Positions 23,347 through 34,674 of a stretch of 64,000 nucleotides of DNA are shown one piece after another. This stretch comes from Anaspis maculata (Eukaryota > Arthropoda > Insecta > Coleoptera > Scraptiidae). The number at the start of each line of letters is the position of its first letter. The first letter of the stretch is position 1. The stretch spans positions 36,944,177 to 37,008,176 of the forward strand of contig OX421964.1 in assembly GCA_949128115.1 (NCBI GenBank), written 5' to 3'. Position numbers and translations under genes: made by a program. A model generated the notes under the pieces. The model was not told the origin of the DNA. It ran no database searches and saw only the letters and a list, made by a program, of their open reading frames with translations.

Positions 23347-23606
23347 TGCGGAATTGCGAAATTTGAATATTTTTGGATTTTGCGAGGGATTTTGGAATGG
23401 AAGCTCGATGCGGCTCTCCGGCTATCGCGAGGCGGTTTCAAATTATACATTGTGAACTGTATCTATGGGGGATTTAAAAGATACTTTTGCGGTACCTATG
23501 TGCCTAATCAAAAATACATCCACGACCAACTTATTCAAGTATTCAAGAAGTCTTACTTAGTTATTTTTGAAGTAACTTACATACTTGAGAAAAGTAACTA
23601 CTTAGA
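23347..23606. other. Unassigned sequence
   Basis: Nothing recognised. Near 23545-23605, words such as AAGTAACTTACATACTTGAG resemble 26170-26280 (CAAGTTACTCTCAAGTATC), which may be a weak inverted relationship. Confidence 0.3.
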
Positions 23607-25537
23607 TAGGTATACAGGATGTTCCATGGTGAGATCGACATAGAGTAAGGACAGGTAGCGTTTTCAAAGGCAAATCAGTACCTAGCTTCGACATTGTTCT
23701 AACGCTCTTCGTTTCGAAGTAACAAGGTGATTCATGTATTTTGTCGATTTTTTGATCGGCCATATCTTTGAGACGAATTGATAGAAAAAGAAAAATTGGG
23801 CAGGTACGTTCTACTACCAACACTTGATACATTGCACTATCGATCAATTCGAAAATTCCAGGGCCGGACTTTATTTTTTTTCAAGTTTCTGTCAAAAATT
23901 TCACCCTGTATGCATCTTTTTCAAAATTCAGTTTCACATTCGAAGACTACATAAAAAGGGCTATGACTCCGGCTAATAAAAATTTTTAGCGCCATTGAAC
24001 TGTGCCAAGGAAAAATTATTGACTTCAAATATTTCGTCTAATAAAAATTTTATTCGTCATAACTTTCGAATGGAGTAATAGAATCTAATGAAATTTGACA
24101 GGTATATTTAAGTGCTAACCCTTAACACACCGAACTGCAAAAGCTGCAGGGTCGGACTAAAATTTTCTCCTCCCAAGTTTTCATCAAAAAGGCCACCCTG
24201 TATGCATTTTTTTTCCAAAAAGATTTTTACATCAGCAAACTACCTACATGAAAATGCTATGATTCTGGTTAATAAAATTATTTGATGCAATTGAAGTGAA
24301 GCAAGAAAAAAATAATGGCTTTAGGGATTTTCGAGATAAAAATGGTCTAGTTAGTCTCAATTTTCGAGTGATTTTTTTTATTCAAACTTGTAAATCGACA
24401 TCGATGATATGATATTGAATAAATGCAAATCAAATCATTTAGCAGGGCGAGCGAGAATCAAGGACCATGTTGAATGACATCTCTTGAAGAATAAAAATTA
24501 CATAAAAATTCGGGCAACGATTATTTTTTCTGGCCTTAGTTCCTATTGCGCCAAACAATTTTATTAGCCAGAATCATAGAATTTTTCATGTAGTTTGCTG
24601 GTGTGGAAAAATTTAAAAAAAATGCATACAGGGTGGCCTTTTTGATGAAAACTTGGGAGAAGAAAATTTTAGTCCGACCCTGCAGCTTTTGCAGTTAACA
24701 AATAGATCGATGATGCGGTGTATCAAGGGTTAGCACTAGAATATACCTGTCAAAGTTCACTAGATTCGATTACTCCATCTGAAAGTTATGACGAATAAAT
24801 TTTTTATTAGACGAAATATTTGAAATCATTAATTTTCCCTTGGCACAGTTCAATGGCACCAGAAATTCTTATCAGCCGAAGTCATAGCCTTTTTGATGTA
24901 GTTTCTGAATGTGGAACTGAATTTAAAAAAATATGCATACAGGGTGAAATTTTTGACAAAAACTTGAAAGAGGAAAAATTAAGTCCGGCCCTGGAATTTT
25001 CGAATTGATTGATAGTGCAATGTATCAAGTGTCGGTAGTAGAGCGTACCTGCTAAATTTTGTCTTTTTCTATCCATTCGTCCCAAAGATATGGCCGATCA
25101 AAAAATCGACAAAATACATGAATCACCAACACAAATGTATAGGTGATTATAGCTGATAAATTGATTGTATTAAAATGAATAAACCCCCCCAAATCCTATC
25201 ACTGATAATAGAGTTTTTCCAAAACATTGAGACGAAAGTTTGAAATTTAAGAAATAGAAAAAGTAAAATTTTGAATTGAAAGTTCGTTCTAGTGGCTAAA
25301 GAGCAAGCCCTCAAGGCCAACCAATTAACAAAAAAAAAAACCAAAAAAAAATGGATAAACCAACCTGCAAACCTGTAGGGTAAATGAACTTATATACTAC
25401 TACATAAATCACCCTGTAACTTCAAAACGAAGAGCATTAGAAGAAATTTCGAAGCTAGATACTGATTCGCCTTGAAAAACGCTACCTGTCCTTACTCCAT
25501 GTCGATCTCATCATGAAATACCCTGTATACCTACCGC
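23607..25537. repeat. 1.9-kb palindrome with tandem-duplicated arms
   Basis: The left arm is about 23607-24325, the right arm about 24515-25537. Outer ends are GGTATACAGGATGTTCCATG and ATACCCTGTATACC. Each arm contains two diverged tandem copies of a unit of about 300 bases, recognisable by GGGCCGGACT or GGGTCGGACT followed by CACCCTGTATGCAT and CTAATAAAA (at about 23870-24010 and 24150-24280). The order is thus U1 U2 loop U2' U1'. The loop (about 24326-24514) is single copy. The right arm is interrupted by an insert at 25128-25406. Confidence 0.88.
25128..25406. mobile_element. 279-base insert in a palindrome arm
   Basis: The right arm of the palindrome breaks after CATGAATCACC (ending 25127) and resumes after AAATCACC (25406-25413). 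AATCACC is duplicated at 25121-25127 and 25407-25413, consistent with a seven-base target duplication. The left arm is continuous at the same point (AAGGTGATTCATG near 23725). The insert has no clear terminal inverted repeats or tRNA-like head, and holds two A-rich runs near 25335. A phrase at 25299-25328 resembles 48945-48975. The class is unknown. Confidence 0.7.
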
Positions 25538-25576
25538 AAAAATATCTAAGCTACTAAAAAGTGACTAAAGATACCT

Positions 25577-26165
25577 AACGTTTGGTCCGAAAGTTTTGGG
25601 GAATTGTTTAAAGCTAATAACTTTTTCTAAATAGTCTTAATTTTACTTTCTCGACCCCCCCCCCAACATGAAAGGGGAAGTATTGTTATCGCGAAGACAA
25701 AAAGTTTTGAGATTTCACCGGTGGATTTCAATTTTCTTATGCCATGTTCTATAATTCTACAGGATTACTTTCTCCAATGCGAAATTTTCTAATGTTATTG
25801 AAGAATGCGACGCCGTAATTGGTCTTCATTTGCAGCTCCCCATCCCTTGTCGTATACTATCCTGCTCAAGTGCTCAATACTTATCAAAAATCTTAATATA
25901 TTGGTCGAACTTGCGGTACATTGGGAGGCAGGAGCTCAAAGAAATTAATCCTGTTGTTGTCCAGAGAATGATCGAACATGGCAGAAGAAAACCGAGAGCC
26001 ATCAAAGATAATGGCCCATCTCAAATATGTTGAATATGAATTTATTGGTATTGGTATTGTTATAGATGATTTTAGTTCTTGCAATATTAAGTTTCAAAAT
26101 TGAAACTATTCAAAAAAAGTTATTAGCTTTTAAAAAAATTCCCAAAACTTTCGGACCATACGTTA
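25577..26165. mobile_element. Terminal-inverted-repeat element, about 590 bases
   Basis: Ends: TTTGGTCCGAAAGTTTTGGG on the left and CCCAAAACTTTCGGACCATA on the right, with complementary inner stretches AGCTAATAACTTTTT/AAAGTTATTAGCT. Inverted ends span about 65 bases. The interior (25645-25740) holds a fragment of the (AC)n-anchored repeat (GAAGTATTG, TTTCACCGGTGGAT). The class is not resolved. No transposase frame. Confidence 0.7.
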
Positions 26166-27734
26166 GTTGTTTTCTCTACAAGTTACTAGATACTATTACA
26201 AAATATCCAAGTTCAGATATTTTTTCTGATCTAAAAAGTATCTTAGATACAGTATTCAAGTTACTCTCAAGTATCTAGTTGCAAGAAAGTATAATAAGCT
26301 CTGTATAATATATTATTTTTCGTATGTACCTAGTTGTTGTTTTTTGTACAGGAGTTTTAATTTGCTTTCTAGATTGAATTCTGCATCGATCCACCAATTT
26401 TTTTCATCGAATTTTGAATTATTTTGGTTCAAAACTCACTTTTACGGGACTAAATAGCTTTTATTACAAGCTTAGTGAATAATCAATTACTCTTATGTAC
26501 CTACTAATTCTACTTTGATTATGATATTTGGACCGCACAATTATTGTGATTCCCTGGAGCGTAAGGGATAAAAAATTATCCAGCGTTGGGCGCCCACTCG
26601 TACTTTCCCGCTAGAATTACACTACTCTCGCATTCGATATGATGACTCATTTGGCATTTGGCGCCAATTCTCTTAACAGATGCGCATTTGAGTTCGGAGG
26701 AATATGGAAAGAAAAATATATTCAAAGCAAGGCCCACAGATGCGAATCCATTGTTTCATCCCAGTAGAGGAAAATATGAAGCGAAATGTGCTTATGTACT
26801 TAGGAAGTTCGTGTCGTGTGCACGGAAAGGTGAAAAGTTGGGGCCAATTTTTATGATGAAGTATGGCTTGGGGATGAAGAATTCACTTGTGGTCAAAAAA
26901 ATCGTCTAGTGTGGGGGCGGTATGGGGGCGGTTTTTTGAAAAAACTATTTTTTCAAAAAATGTTCTACAGTTTGTCAGTTTTCGGCTGATATCAACTTGG
27001 AACAAATCCGTCAACTGCAAGTTGTCAAAAATAATTCATAAATAAAAGGTTGATCATTTACTTTGCCATAAGAATACACGTAAATCTTGACTGCCTCGTG
27101 CGCAAAGAACGTTGAATATCTCAGTAACGTGTTGAATGACATTTTTCATTCCACTCCCACTCGATTATCTCCGTAACCACCAGTTTAATCACAAAAGTTT
27201 TTTCTGTAAACCATGTTGCCTATTTCATTACGATGCTTGGGGTTTTTCTAGATTTGATTTATCTTGTATAATAACTGAGCTATGGACAGAATTGTCATGT
27301 ATTGCATACAGCGGACAAGTGCAGCGCTGATACCCTCGCGTACCCCTGCCATCCGCGCACCCCCGCGAAGGCCCAGGGTGTATTGAGGCGGGAAATCTGC
27401 ATAATATGCACTTCTACAATGTTCCGATCATCAGCCACAATAATAAATATTTAGTAAATTTGCGATAAAAATAAACATACACCTCCTTTGAATTAAGTCT
27501 TCACACAAATTATTATTATAGTCCAGTCAGATAAGTACATAAAAGGTGAACGATAACATACCGATATTGTATAAATGGTGAAGATAAAGTTCTGTAAATG
27601 ATGAGTAAATTGTTCTTAAATTCTTCAGATGTTAATATAACATTTGTGATGTTGTCATGGAAGAACGGACAAAAGAACTTGATGTAAATGTATGAAATAA
27701 TAGAGCTAATAATAATGACACAACAAGAAAAAAA
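26166..27734. other. Unassigned sequence
   Basis: Mostly AT-rich single-copy sequence. The 250 bases around 26640-26900 hold an open frame without recognisable domain. A block near 27340-27395 is GC-rich (CGCGCACCCCCGCGAAGG). No gene recognised. Confidence 0.3.
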
Positions 27735-28790
27735 TATTCAAATCGGTCGAGCCACTCTTAAGATCCTCGTTGGGGGTGGCAGGCGGAGGCGGCGGAGGCT
27801 TTTTTAAAACCACCCCACTGTTGAGACGAAAAAACCAAATAAAAATCATTCAAATCAATCGAGCCACTCTCAAGATACTCATCAGGGGCGGCACGCGGAG
27901 GCGGCGGCGGTCGATACTTCGGTGTGCAATAAATTGGGGGCGGCGGCGCTTTCAAAACACCCCAGTTTTGAGGCGAGCAACACAAAAAATTTAATTCAAA
28001 TCGGTCGAGCCACTCTCAAGATCCTCGTCGAGGGCGGGACGCGGAGGCGGCGGCGGTGGATAGTTCGGTGTTGAAATGATTAAGGGGCGGCGGCGATTTG
28101 AAACACACCAGTTTGGAGGCAAACAACACCAACAATTTTATTCAAATCGGTCGAACCACCCTCAAGATCCTCGTCGGGGGCGGCATGTGGAGGCGGTGAC
28201 GGTGTTTTTTTCCTTTAAAACCACTCCAGTGTTGAAGCGAAGACAACTAAGACAAAATTATTCAAATCGGTCGAGCCACTCTCAAGATCCTCGTCAGGGG
28301 CGGGACGCGGGGGCGGCGGCGGTTTTATTTCTATTTGAAAGCACCTCAGTGTTGACGAACACAACAAATGAGAAATTATCCAAATCGTTCAAGCCACTCT
28401 CAAGATACTCATCGGAGGCGGCACGCGGGGGCGGCGGCGGTGGATAGTTCAGTGTTGAAATAATTGAGGGGCGACGGCGATTTGAAACACACCAGTTTTG
28501 AGGCAAACAACACCAACAATTTTATTCAAATCGGTCGAACCACTCTCAAGATCTTCGTCGGGGGCGGCAGGCGGTGGCGGTGGTTTTTTCTCTAAAACCA
28601 CCTCAGTGTTGAGGCGAAGACAACTAAAAAAAATTATTTAAATCGGTCAAGCCACTCTTGAGATCCTCTTCGGGGGCGGCAGGCGGAGGCGGCGACGGCT
28701 TTTTTTCTTCTCAAACCACCCCAGTGTTGAGACGATAAACAGGAAACAAAAATTATTCAAATCGTTCTAGCCATTTTCGAGCTTTTGCGA
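27735..28790. repeat. GC-rich tandem array, eight units plus a partial
   Basis: Each unit opens with ATTCAAATCGGTCGAGCCAC and carries TCTCAAGATCCTCGTC, then a run of GGGCGGCGGCGG-type sequence, then ACCCCAGTGTTGAGGCGA. Unit starts are at about 27735, 27849, 27994, 28140, 28259, 28377, 28523, 28635 and a partial at 28754. Two unit types alternate irregularly: a short one (about 112-119 bases) and a long one (about 146 bases) that carries an extra GGATAGTTCGGTGTTGAAAT segment. The order is short, long, long, short, short, long, short, short. Open frames across it are repeat translations. It may be a minisatellite or the tail of a larger mobile element. Confidence 0.93.
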
Positions 28791-29237
28791 GACATCGAAA
28801 ACGAATTCATTTTTATATAAATGTATAGATGTGAACATGTAGGGAAGAGAAGAGCAGATCTCACTGCATAGTTCCCTAAGCGGCTATGTGACTCATAAAA
28901 AGTTTACACACTTCTCTGAAAATGGAATGCGATGTCACAGTGTCGGTACAATCGTTTATCCATACACAAATTAGTGTGGCGATAGGGGGCGCCACCAGAC
29001 CAGTAACATCTAGAGGTTACAATAACGGCAGTGTATGCTACGTGCACACAGGTCGATTGTGACATCTGTGTAAGATAATTGATTAAACTAGTATATCATC
29101 GTCATGCTAAGCGCTACAGTCCAGGATGGACCTCGGATCCCTCCACAATCGGCCTCCATTCATCTAACTAGTATTTATAGGCTTAAAATTGAGCGGAGAA
29201 CCCAAAAAACCAATCTTAATATTGTGGCATCGAGTGT
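28791..29237. other. Flank of the dispersed (AC)n repeat
   Basis: Words such as GATGTCACAGTGTCGG and GATTGTGACATCTGTGTAA resemble 21700-21880, so part of this belongs to the same dispersed repeat as the (AC)n tract that follows. No gene. Confidence 0.4.
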
Positions 29238-29310
29238 ATGAGGTCACAATATGTTGGAAAGGTCACAGTGCAGCCTGATGCACACACAAGAGGTCACAAG
29301 TATAGCAGCA

Positions 29311-29387
<77 letters not shown>

Positions 29388-29540
29388 ACAGACAGACATC
29401 ATTCTGGAAATGGTCTTAATCGACTTGGGGGACCTCAAAATGGATATATCCGGTGAAATCTCAAAACTTTTTTTCTGCACCATTACAATACTTTCCCTCC
29501 ATGTTGGTGGGGCCGGGAAAGTAAAAGTGATGAAGTTTCA
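29238..29540 (-). repeat. (AC)n-anchored dispersed repeat copy
   Basis: On the minus strand the order is GGGAAAGTATTGTAAT, AAGTTTTGAGATTTCACCGG, TTTTGAGGTCCCCCAAGTCG, ATTAAGACCATTTCCAGAAT, GATGTCTGTCTG and then (GT)n. The same order appears on the plus strand at 40745-40950 and in part at 25660-25740. The repeat seems to carry its own microsatellite in the middle. No protein is evident. Confidence 0.75.
29314..29385. repeat. (AC)36 microsatellite
   Basis: 72 bases of uninterrupted AC dinucleotides, ending at CCCACAGACAGACATC. The longest simple repeat in the window. Translated frames through it are artefacts. Confidence 0.97.
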
Positions 29541-29684
29541 AAATGATCGAAAAGTTATTTTTTGTTTTAAAGTAACTCAGTAAATTTTTCATCATTTTAG
29601 TAGGTACTTAAATTGATTTCACTATAGTTTGAAACTTTAACTGAACCTAACTTGACTTTACAAAATAAACTTTTGTGAAAGAAA
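29541..29684. other. Unassigned sequence
   Basis: AT-rich spacer before the next element. Confidence 0.35.
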
Positions 29685-30606
29685 TACAGGGTGTCCGTTT
29701 TTCGAGGCTAAGCATGGGTATCTCGCTTATCTTGAGAGATACAGAGTCGGTTGAATTAGGAAAAAGTTGCGCATTTTCATGACGATCAATGCTCCAAAAA
29801 CAAATTTGACGTATCGATTTTAGTTTTTGAGATATCGTAAAAAACCAGGAATCTGAATTTTTGTTTTCATTTTTCATTCAAAAAACGGTTGAAGGTGGCT
29901 TTTTCTAATCTAGACATTGTCGGGGCACTTTTTCAAGGAGAATTCAAAGCTGCCAAAATCTTTATCCTAGCTTTCAAAGCAACCGAGATACGACATTCAA
30001 CTTTTTTCTCTAATGGGCGCCATATTGGATTTTGATATTTTTGAATACGGTATTCTTTTCTGGTTACAACGATGTGCCACATGTCACTGTTGAATAAATG
30101 TTCAACATTTACTTTTTTTTATTGTCGGTGCTGATTTTGTTTCCAAAGCACTCTTTGAAAAATAGAAAAATAATTTTTTGCTCAAAAGCATGAATTCAAC
30201 AGTGGCATGTGACACATCGTTGTAACCAGAAAAAAATATTGTATTCAGAAATGTCAAAATCCAATATGGCGCCCAAAAGAGAAAAAAAGTTGAATGTCAT
30301 ATCTCGGTTGTTCTAAAAGCTAGAATGAAGATTTTGGCAACAATGAATTCCCCTTGAAAAAGTGTCTGCACAATGTCTTAATTAGAAAAAGCTACCTCCA
30401 ACCATTTTTCAAATAAAAAATTAAAACAAAAATCACAAATTTCTGTTTTTTCTCGATATCTCGAAAACTAAAACTGACAAGTCAAATATCTTTTTGGATC
30501 ATTGATCTTCATGAAAATTAGCAACTTTTTTCTAATTTAACCGACTCTGTATCTCTAAAGATAAGCGAGATACCCATGCTTAGCCTCGAAAAACGGACAT
30601 CCTGTA
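29685..30606. repeat. Snap-back element, about 0.9 kb
   Basis: The left arm (29685 to about 30110) and right arm (about 30190-30606) are reverse complements. Outer ends are TACAGGGTGTCCGTTTTTCG and CGAAAAACGGACATCCTGTA. Inner stems pair GTTACAACGATGTGCCACAT with its complement near 30200. The loop is small, about 30121-30190. GGGCGCCATATTGGATTTTG (near 30025) and CCAATATGGCGCCC (near 30263) also pair. No coding frame. Related copies are at 30659-31184 and 44896-45253. Confidence 0.93.
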
Positions 30607-30658
30607 GATGTGCCATTGTATAATGTGGCAGCAGCCACTGTGATCGCGACCCCACGCC
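30607..30658. other. Spacer between two copies
   Basis: About 52 bases without match to either element. Confidence 0.6.
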
Positions 30659-31184
30659 CGTATTCTTTTCTGGTTACAACGATGTGCCACATGTCACTGT
30701 TGAATAAATGTTCAACATTTACTTTTTTTTATTGTCGGTGCTGATTTTGTTTTCAAAGCACTCTTAATCAAAAAATTGTTTTGCTCAAAAGCTTGAATTC
30801 AACAGTGGCATGTGACACATCGTTGTAACCAGAGAAAAATATTGTATTTAAAAATGTCAAAATCCAATATGGCGCCTATGAGAGAAAAAAAAGTTGAATG
30901 TCATATCTCGGTTGTTTTGAAAGCTAGAATGAAGATTTTGGCAACATTGAATTTCTTAGTTAGAAAAGGCTATCTTCAACCGTTTTTCAAATAAAAAACT
31001 AAAACAAAAATTACAAATTTCAGTTTTTTCTCGATATCTCGAAAACTAAAACTGACAAGTCAAATATCTTTTTAGATCATTGATTGTCATGAAAATTCGC
31101 AACTTTTTTCTAATTCAACCGACTCTGTATCTCTAAAGATAAGCGAGATACCCATGCTTAGCCTCGAAAAACGGACACCCTGTA
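30659..31184 (+). repeat. Second partial copy of the snap-back element
   Basis: It repeats about 30047-30606 in the same orientation (loop plus right arm) at high identity, with a small deletion near 30950 where the first copy has CCCCTTGAAAAAGTG. It ends CGAAAAACGGACACCCTGTA. The left arm is absent. It directly abuts the element starting at 31185. A segmental duplication or an unequal exchange is likely. Confidence 0.9.
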
Positions 31185-32149
31185 TTGCTTGGTAGTTTTC
31201 CTAACCTATCGAGTGGGATATACGATATACGTATATTTATCTGAGCTGTATATATTCCTATAATTACATACACGTGTCTAATTTGAGAAAAATTCTCAAT
31301 GACTCGCGATAGACGACAGAAAATTTTAGTGCCTTCGAAACCTGCGAAAAAAAAGTGGTCTTAAACTTTTGAAACTATGTTTGAGCGGAAGCCTCCAATT
31401 TATACGTGAACACCCTGTACCATCATAAAAATTGGAAAAGTAGCCAATAAAACCAGTCAACGCTAAATTTAGGCTAATTTTGTCGAAATGTTCCTAAGTT
31501 ACAAATTTTTGAAATAAAAAAAAAATTAACTATAAAGGGCTGTATCTTTGACAATAGGCCTAGCTCTACAAAACGGTTTATGAGTTTTCGTAATATTTTG
31601 ACAAGATCTATCTACTCACAGTTGAATTTGTTGTTCAGTTGAAGACAACTGAACATTATTATCTATTTCCAAAAACCTGGATCTCGTTAGTGGGGAGCAA
31701 ATGCAAAGCTTCACTGCAGACTGCAGACGATGACAAGAAAAAAATTAAACATCATCGTGACAAGTTTTAAACAGTGTCCCTGAAGCTGATGATTGAAAAG
31801 AATGACAGAAGAGTGAGTAATTCTTTATTTAGGACGCATTCGTGAAGTTATTCCGTGCTGTATCTCATTAGCCACCTGACTCGGCACCATGATCGCTACA
31901 TTCCTTCAGCAATGCTGTTTGTTTTATTGATAACAATGAAAACATTACTACCTAACCGCACTTCATCATGAAAGCGTATACGCAAAGTGACTTGCGCCAA
32001 TCCAGGTCCGCTCGCAGCCAAACGTATGAAAACGTGCGCATCGATGCGCATACGTAAAGAAACGATGGCTCAAAAATTGGAATTTACGGAAATCGCAAAC
32101 TTGCGAACGTTTTTTAAAGTTGCGAAGAGTAGAAAATTGGCCCCCTGGA
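31185..32149 (-). repeat. Inverted copy of the A module
   Basis: Reverse complement of 13134-14080 almost end to end (965 against 947 bases). It begins TTGCTTGGTAGTTTTCCTAA and ends ATTGGCCCCCTGGAC. The gap pattern is small, mainly single-base indels and short insertions (such as ATACGATATACG near 31220). Confidence 0.9.
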
Positions 32150-32590
32150 CTGTTGTACGAACAATCTTGCTTGATGTCAACATCCATTCATCAAAAGTGA
32201 AGTGACTGAATCTCGCGTGCCAACAAGGCAAATCTGTGACATTTAACATGAAAATTCATATCTTCAATGTAAGACTTTCAATCTGGGTAATTTTGAAACC
32301 GTTTTGAGATAAGATACCACACATCATGATTTTTGTATAAGAATACATAAAATAAATTTTTTTGACAAATGGGAGTACGATGAAGTCGGTGCAATTTTGC
32401 AGCAGTTTACATGTTATATGAAGTTTCCTCACATCCACTTTTACAGGATAGATTACGGAAACAGCGGGCTACTTAACACAACAAACAAAAAGGAAATCGC
32501 ATTCGGAAATCGGAAGTTATTGGTTCTCAAAGTCGAACCATTTTTCCGATACCGACAACCTCGTTGTCCAGCAGTTTATCTTAACCAAAT
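32150..32590 (-). repeat. Inverted copy of the body module
   Basis: It aligns to the reverse complement of about 14800-15195: ATATCTTCAATGTAAG, GATAAGATACCACACATCAT, TGCAATTTTGCAGCAGTTTA and AACAAACAAAAAGGAAATCGC find partners there. The far end (32510-32590) aligns to 9320-9390. In this locus the body follows the A module directly, whereas at 13-15 kb it lies between two arms of another palindrome, so the modules have been rearranged. Confidence 0.75.
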
Positions 32591-33383
32591 GAACGTAAGT
32601 TTAGGTCAGTATCATGAAAGTTTTGTGTTTTTTTTTAATGGCCATCGGAAATAACTCAACACTGATGGTATATATTTGTATTCAGAGTAGAAAACGACAT
32701 CGATTGCAATTCGAATACACAAAATATATTTTGTAAAAAGTAACTGTATTGCACCGTTCATAGCTTTTCTTTTGAAAATTTCACTCAGTTTCTGTATCCT
32801 CTGCGCGTTGCAATGCCAGCTTAAATTGCCAATTTGTGACACTAGAATGATGTCAACACGGGTAACGCATGCCCGGTACCAATAGAGTAACTTCGGAACT
32901 CTGCAACTAAAAATGTGGAAACGGATGACTCTTTCTCCATGTCTTTTTTCGAGAGAAACGCAGTTTTCGATTTATTGATATCCTGATAATATTCTAATGA
33001 CGATATCTTAAAGTGGAGGAAAATAATTATTACTTTTTGAATTACTTTTTTCAGCAGAATAAAATGGTTTCGATATATTTGACACCTTCAAACACTTTCT
33101 GGTTATAGCATAAAGTTGTGCATTGTATTTTTGTGAAAACAAATCATAGTAAGTTAGCTGTCTTAATTTAGGTAGTTATAGGTACTGTGTAAATAAACGT
33201 TTTTTCCCTGTTTTTAACGATATATGTTCAACGATATGTTGGGCCAAAAATTGTCAAAACCATCTTTCGTCAACAAAAAAATACCATATCACTAAATTCC
33301 CATGACATTTTTGTTTCCTGAATTTGTTTTCTAGCACGCCTGGCGTCATTAGAATTCAACAATGATGTTAATTCTTTAGTCAT
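32591..33383. other. Unassigned sequence
   Basis: No gene or repeat recognised. Confidence 0.35.
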
Positions 33384-33691
33384 TAAGGACAAAGTTGAAT
33401 TGGTGAAATAAGCGTTGCGGAATCAATCCCTGTGGGTTTATTCTTGACAGAATCTCACCATTTAGGTCTCTTTCGAAAGCTACAAGGATGTACTTTGGTT
33501 TGGGCCCATTGACATTTCCAAATTCGAAAAAATATTTTTTTGATTTTTTGATTTTGGAAATGTTAATGGCTCAAATCAAAGTACATCCGTGTAGCTTTCA
33601 AAAGAGACCAAAATGGTGAGAATCCGTCAAGAAATGAACCCGAAGGGATTGATTTCGCAACGCTTATTTTACCAATCCAACTCCGTCCTTG
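33384..33691. repeat. Short palindrome, about 0.3 kb
   Basis: Arms of about 150 bases: AAGGACAAAGTTGAATTGGT on the left, ACCAATCCAACTCCGTCCTT on the right. Inner pairs are GTACTTTGGTTTGGGCCC and GGCTCAAATCAAAGTAC. The loop is about 25 bases at the centre (33530-33555). A single arm recurs at 23175-23346. Confidence 0.88.
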
Positions 33692-34018
33692 GGTACATCA
33701 AGTATCACATTTACATTATCGAATTAATGGACCCGAATCCAAGGCCAAAAGCACGAAGAAAAAAACAATATCGAATGATCTTTTTGGTCAAAAAATGAAA
33801 AATGCAAAAATCGGCTGAAGAATACTTCGAAAAATATAACATGGCAAATGGATTAGTCATACACCGATACACTTCTGGCATCATTATCTTGAGCCAGAAG
33901 AAACATTCAAATTTGGCACGCGATCAAGAAAACGGACGATGATATTAGATTTCCAACTTTTCAAAAAAGAGCATCAAAATTTTCCAAACTTCGGAATATT
34001 TGAGAATCAATTCATAGC
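33692..34018. other. Unassigned sequence
   Basis: AT-rich; nothing recognised. Confidence 0.35.
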
Positions 34019-34138
34019 CGATTTCATAATCGAAGTTGGCTCTTACTTCAAGTGCATTTAGTGTAACTTTGAGCATTCTCTTCCACTGTGACAGTGACAG
34101 TTGAAACCCACTTGAAGTAAAGTCAACTCAAAAATCGA
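34019..34138. mobile_element. Small inverted-repeat element, family B copy 1
   Basis: Imperfect inverted ends: GATTTCATAATCGAAGTTGG with TTACTTCAAGTG, against CACTTGAAGTAAAGTCAACT. A relative lies at 50462-50602 with CACTTGAAGTAAAGTCCGAA. The interior has GTGACAGTGACAG. No coding. Confidence 0.6.
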
Positions 34139-34542
34139 TTATTTTCAATTGATTGAATTGGCCGCTCATAACTACATTTCTCTCCAAGGAAGTCGAATGT
34201 AAAATTGGGATTTTGTAATTCCAAAATAAAGGTACCAAAAGTGTATTTTACTTATCCACTAAGTAATTTCAGGGGCATCAGAAACCCCCCGTGATGGTAG
34301 AATAATTTTCATAATGACTCATAGAGACAAAATACAGCGGTGATTTACTGGTTGCCTGCTTACCGACTACAACGTTGCCATATTGTGTGCATGTCTGACG
34401 AACAAGTGCAAATATGACAGTGCATCGACTGATCAAGATAAGAAAAAAAATTGTATCACACTGAATGCAAGAGAATAAATTTTATCTATACTTTGCGTTA
34501 CCAATGGATTCATTATTACATTGAAAGCGGTGCTTCAGCGGA

Positions 34543-34674
34543 GAATATTATTAAACTGCTTTTCAACCAATAGCAACAATCCATTGTCAATAGAAGAAGG
34601 CGAGTCAGTGCAGAAGTGTCACCAGTCAAACGTTTCTATTTTTAGCAGCCAGAATTCACAATTTCTGGACGATA
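34543..34674 (+). repeat. Dispersed repeat C, copy 1
   Basis: The sequence matches 37820-37957 in the same orientation: ATTATTAAACTGCTTTTCAA, CCAATAGCAACA, GTCAGTGCAGAAGTGTC, CAGCCAGAATTCACAATTTC. About 130 bases are shared, with several indels. An open frame (34521-34793) crosses it but does not persist in the other copy. Confidence 0.75.

Noticed and set aside
28076..28447. Frame of 123 residues with repeated blocks.
   Set aside because: It reads through the tandem array, and the repeats are at DNA level; unit lengths are not all multiples of three.
27735..28790. CRISPR-like array.
   Set aside because: Units are 112-146 bases and GC-rich, without short constant repeats and unique spacers; the setting is eukaryotic.
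29238..29583. Frames with long alternating Thr-His or Cys-Val runs.
   Set aside because: Translation of the (AC)36 microsatellite.
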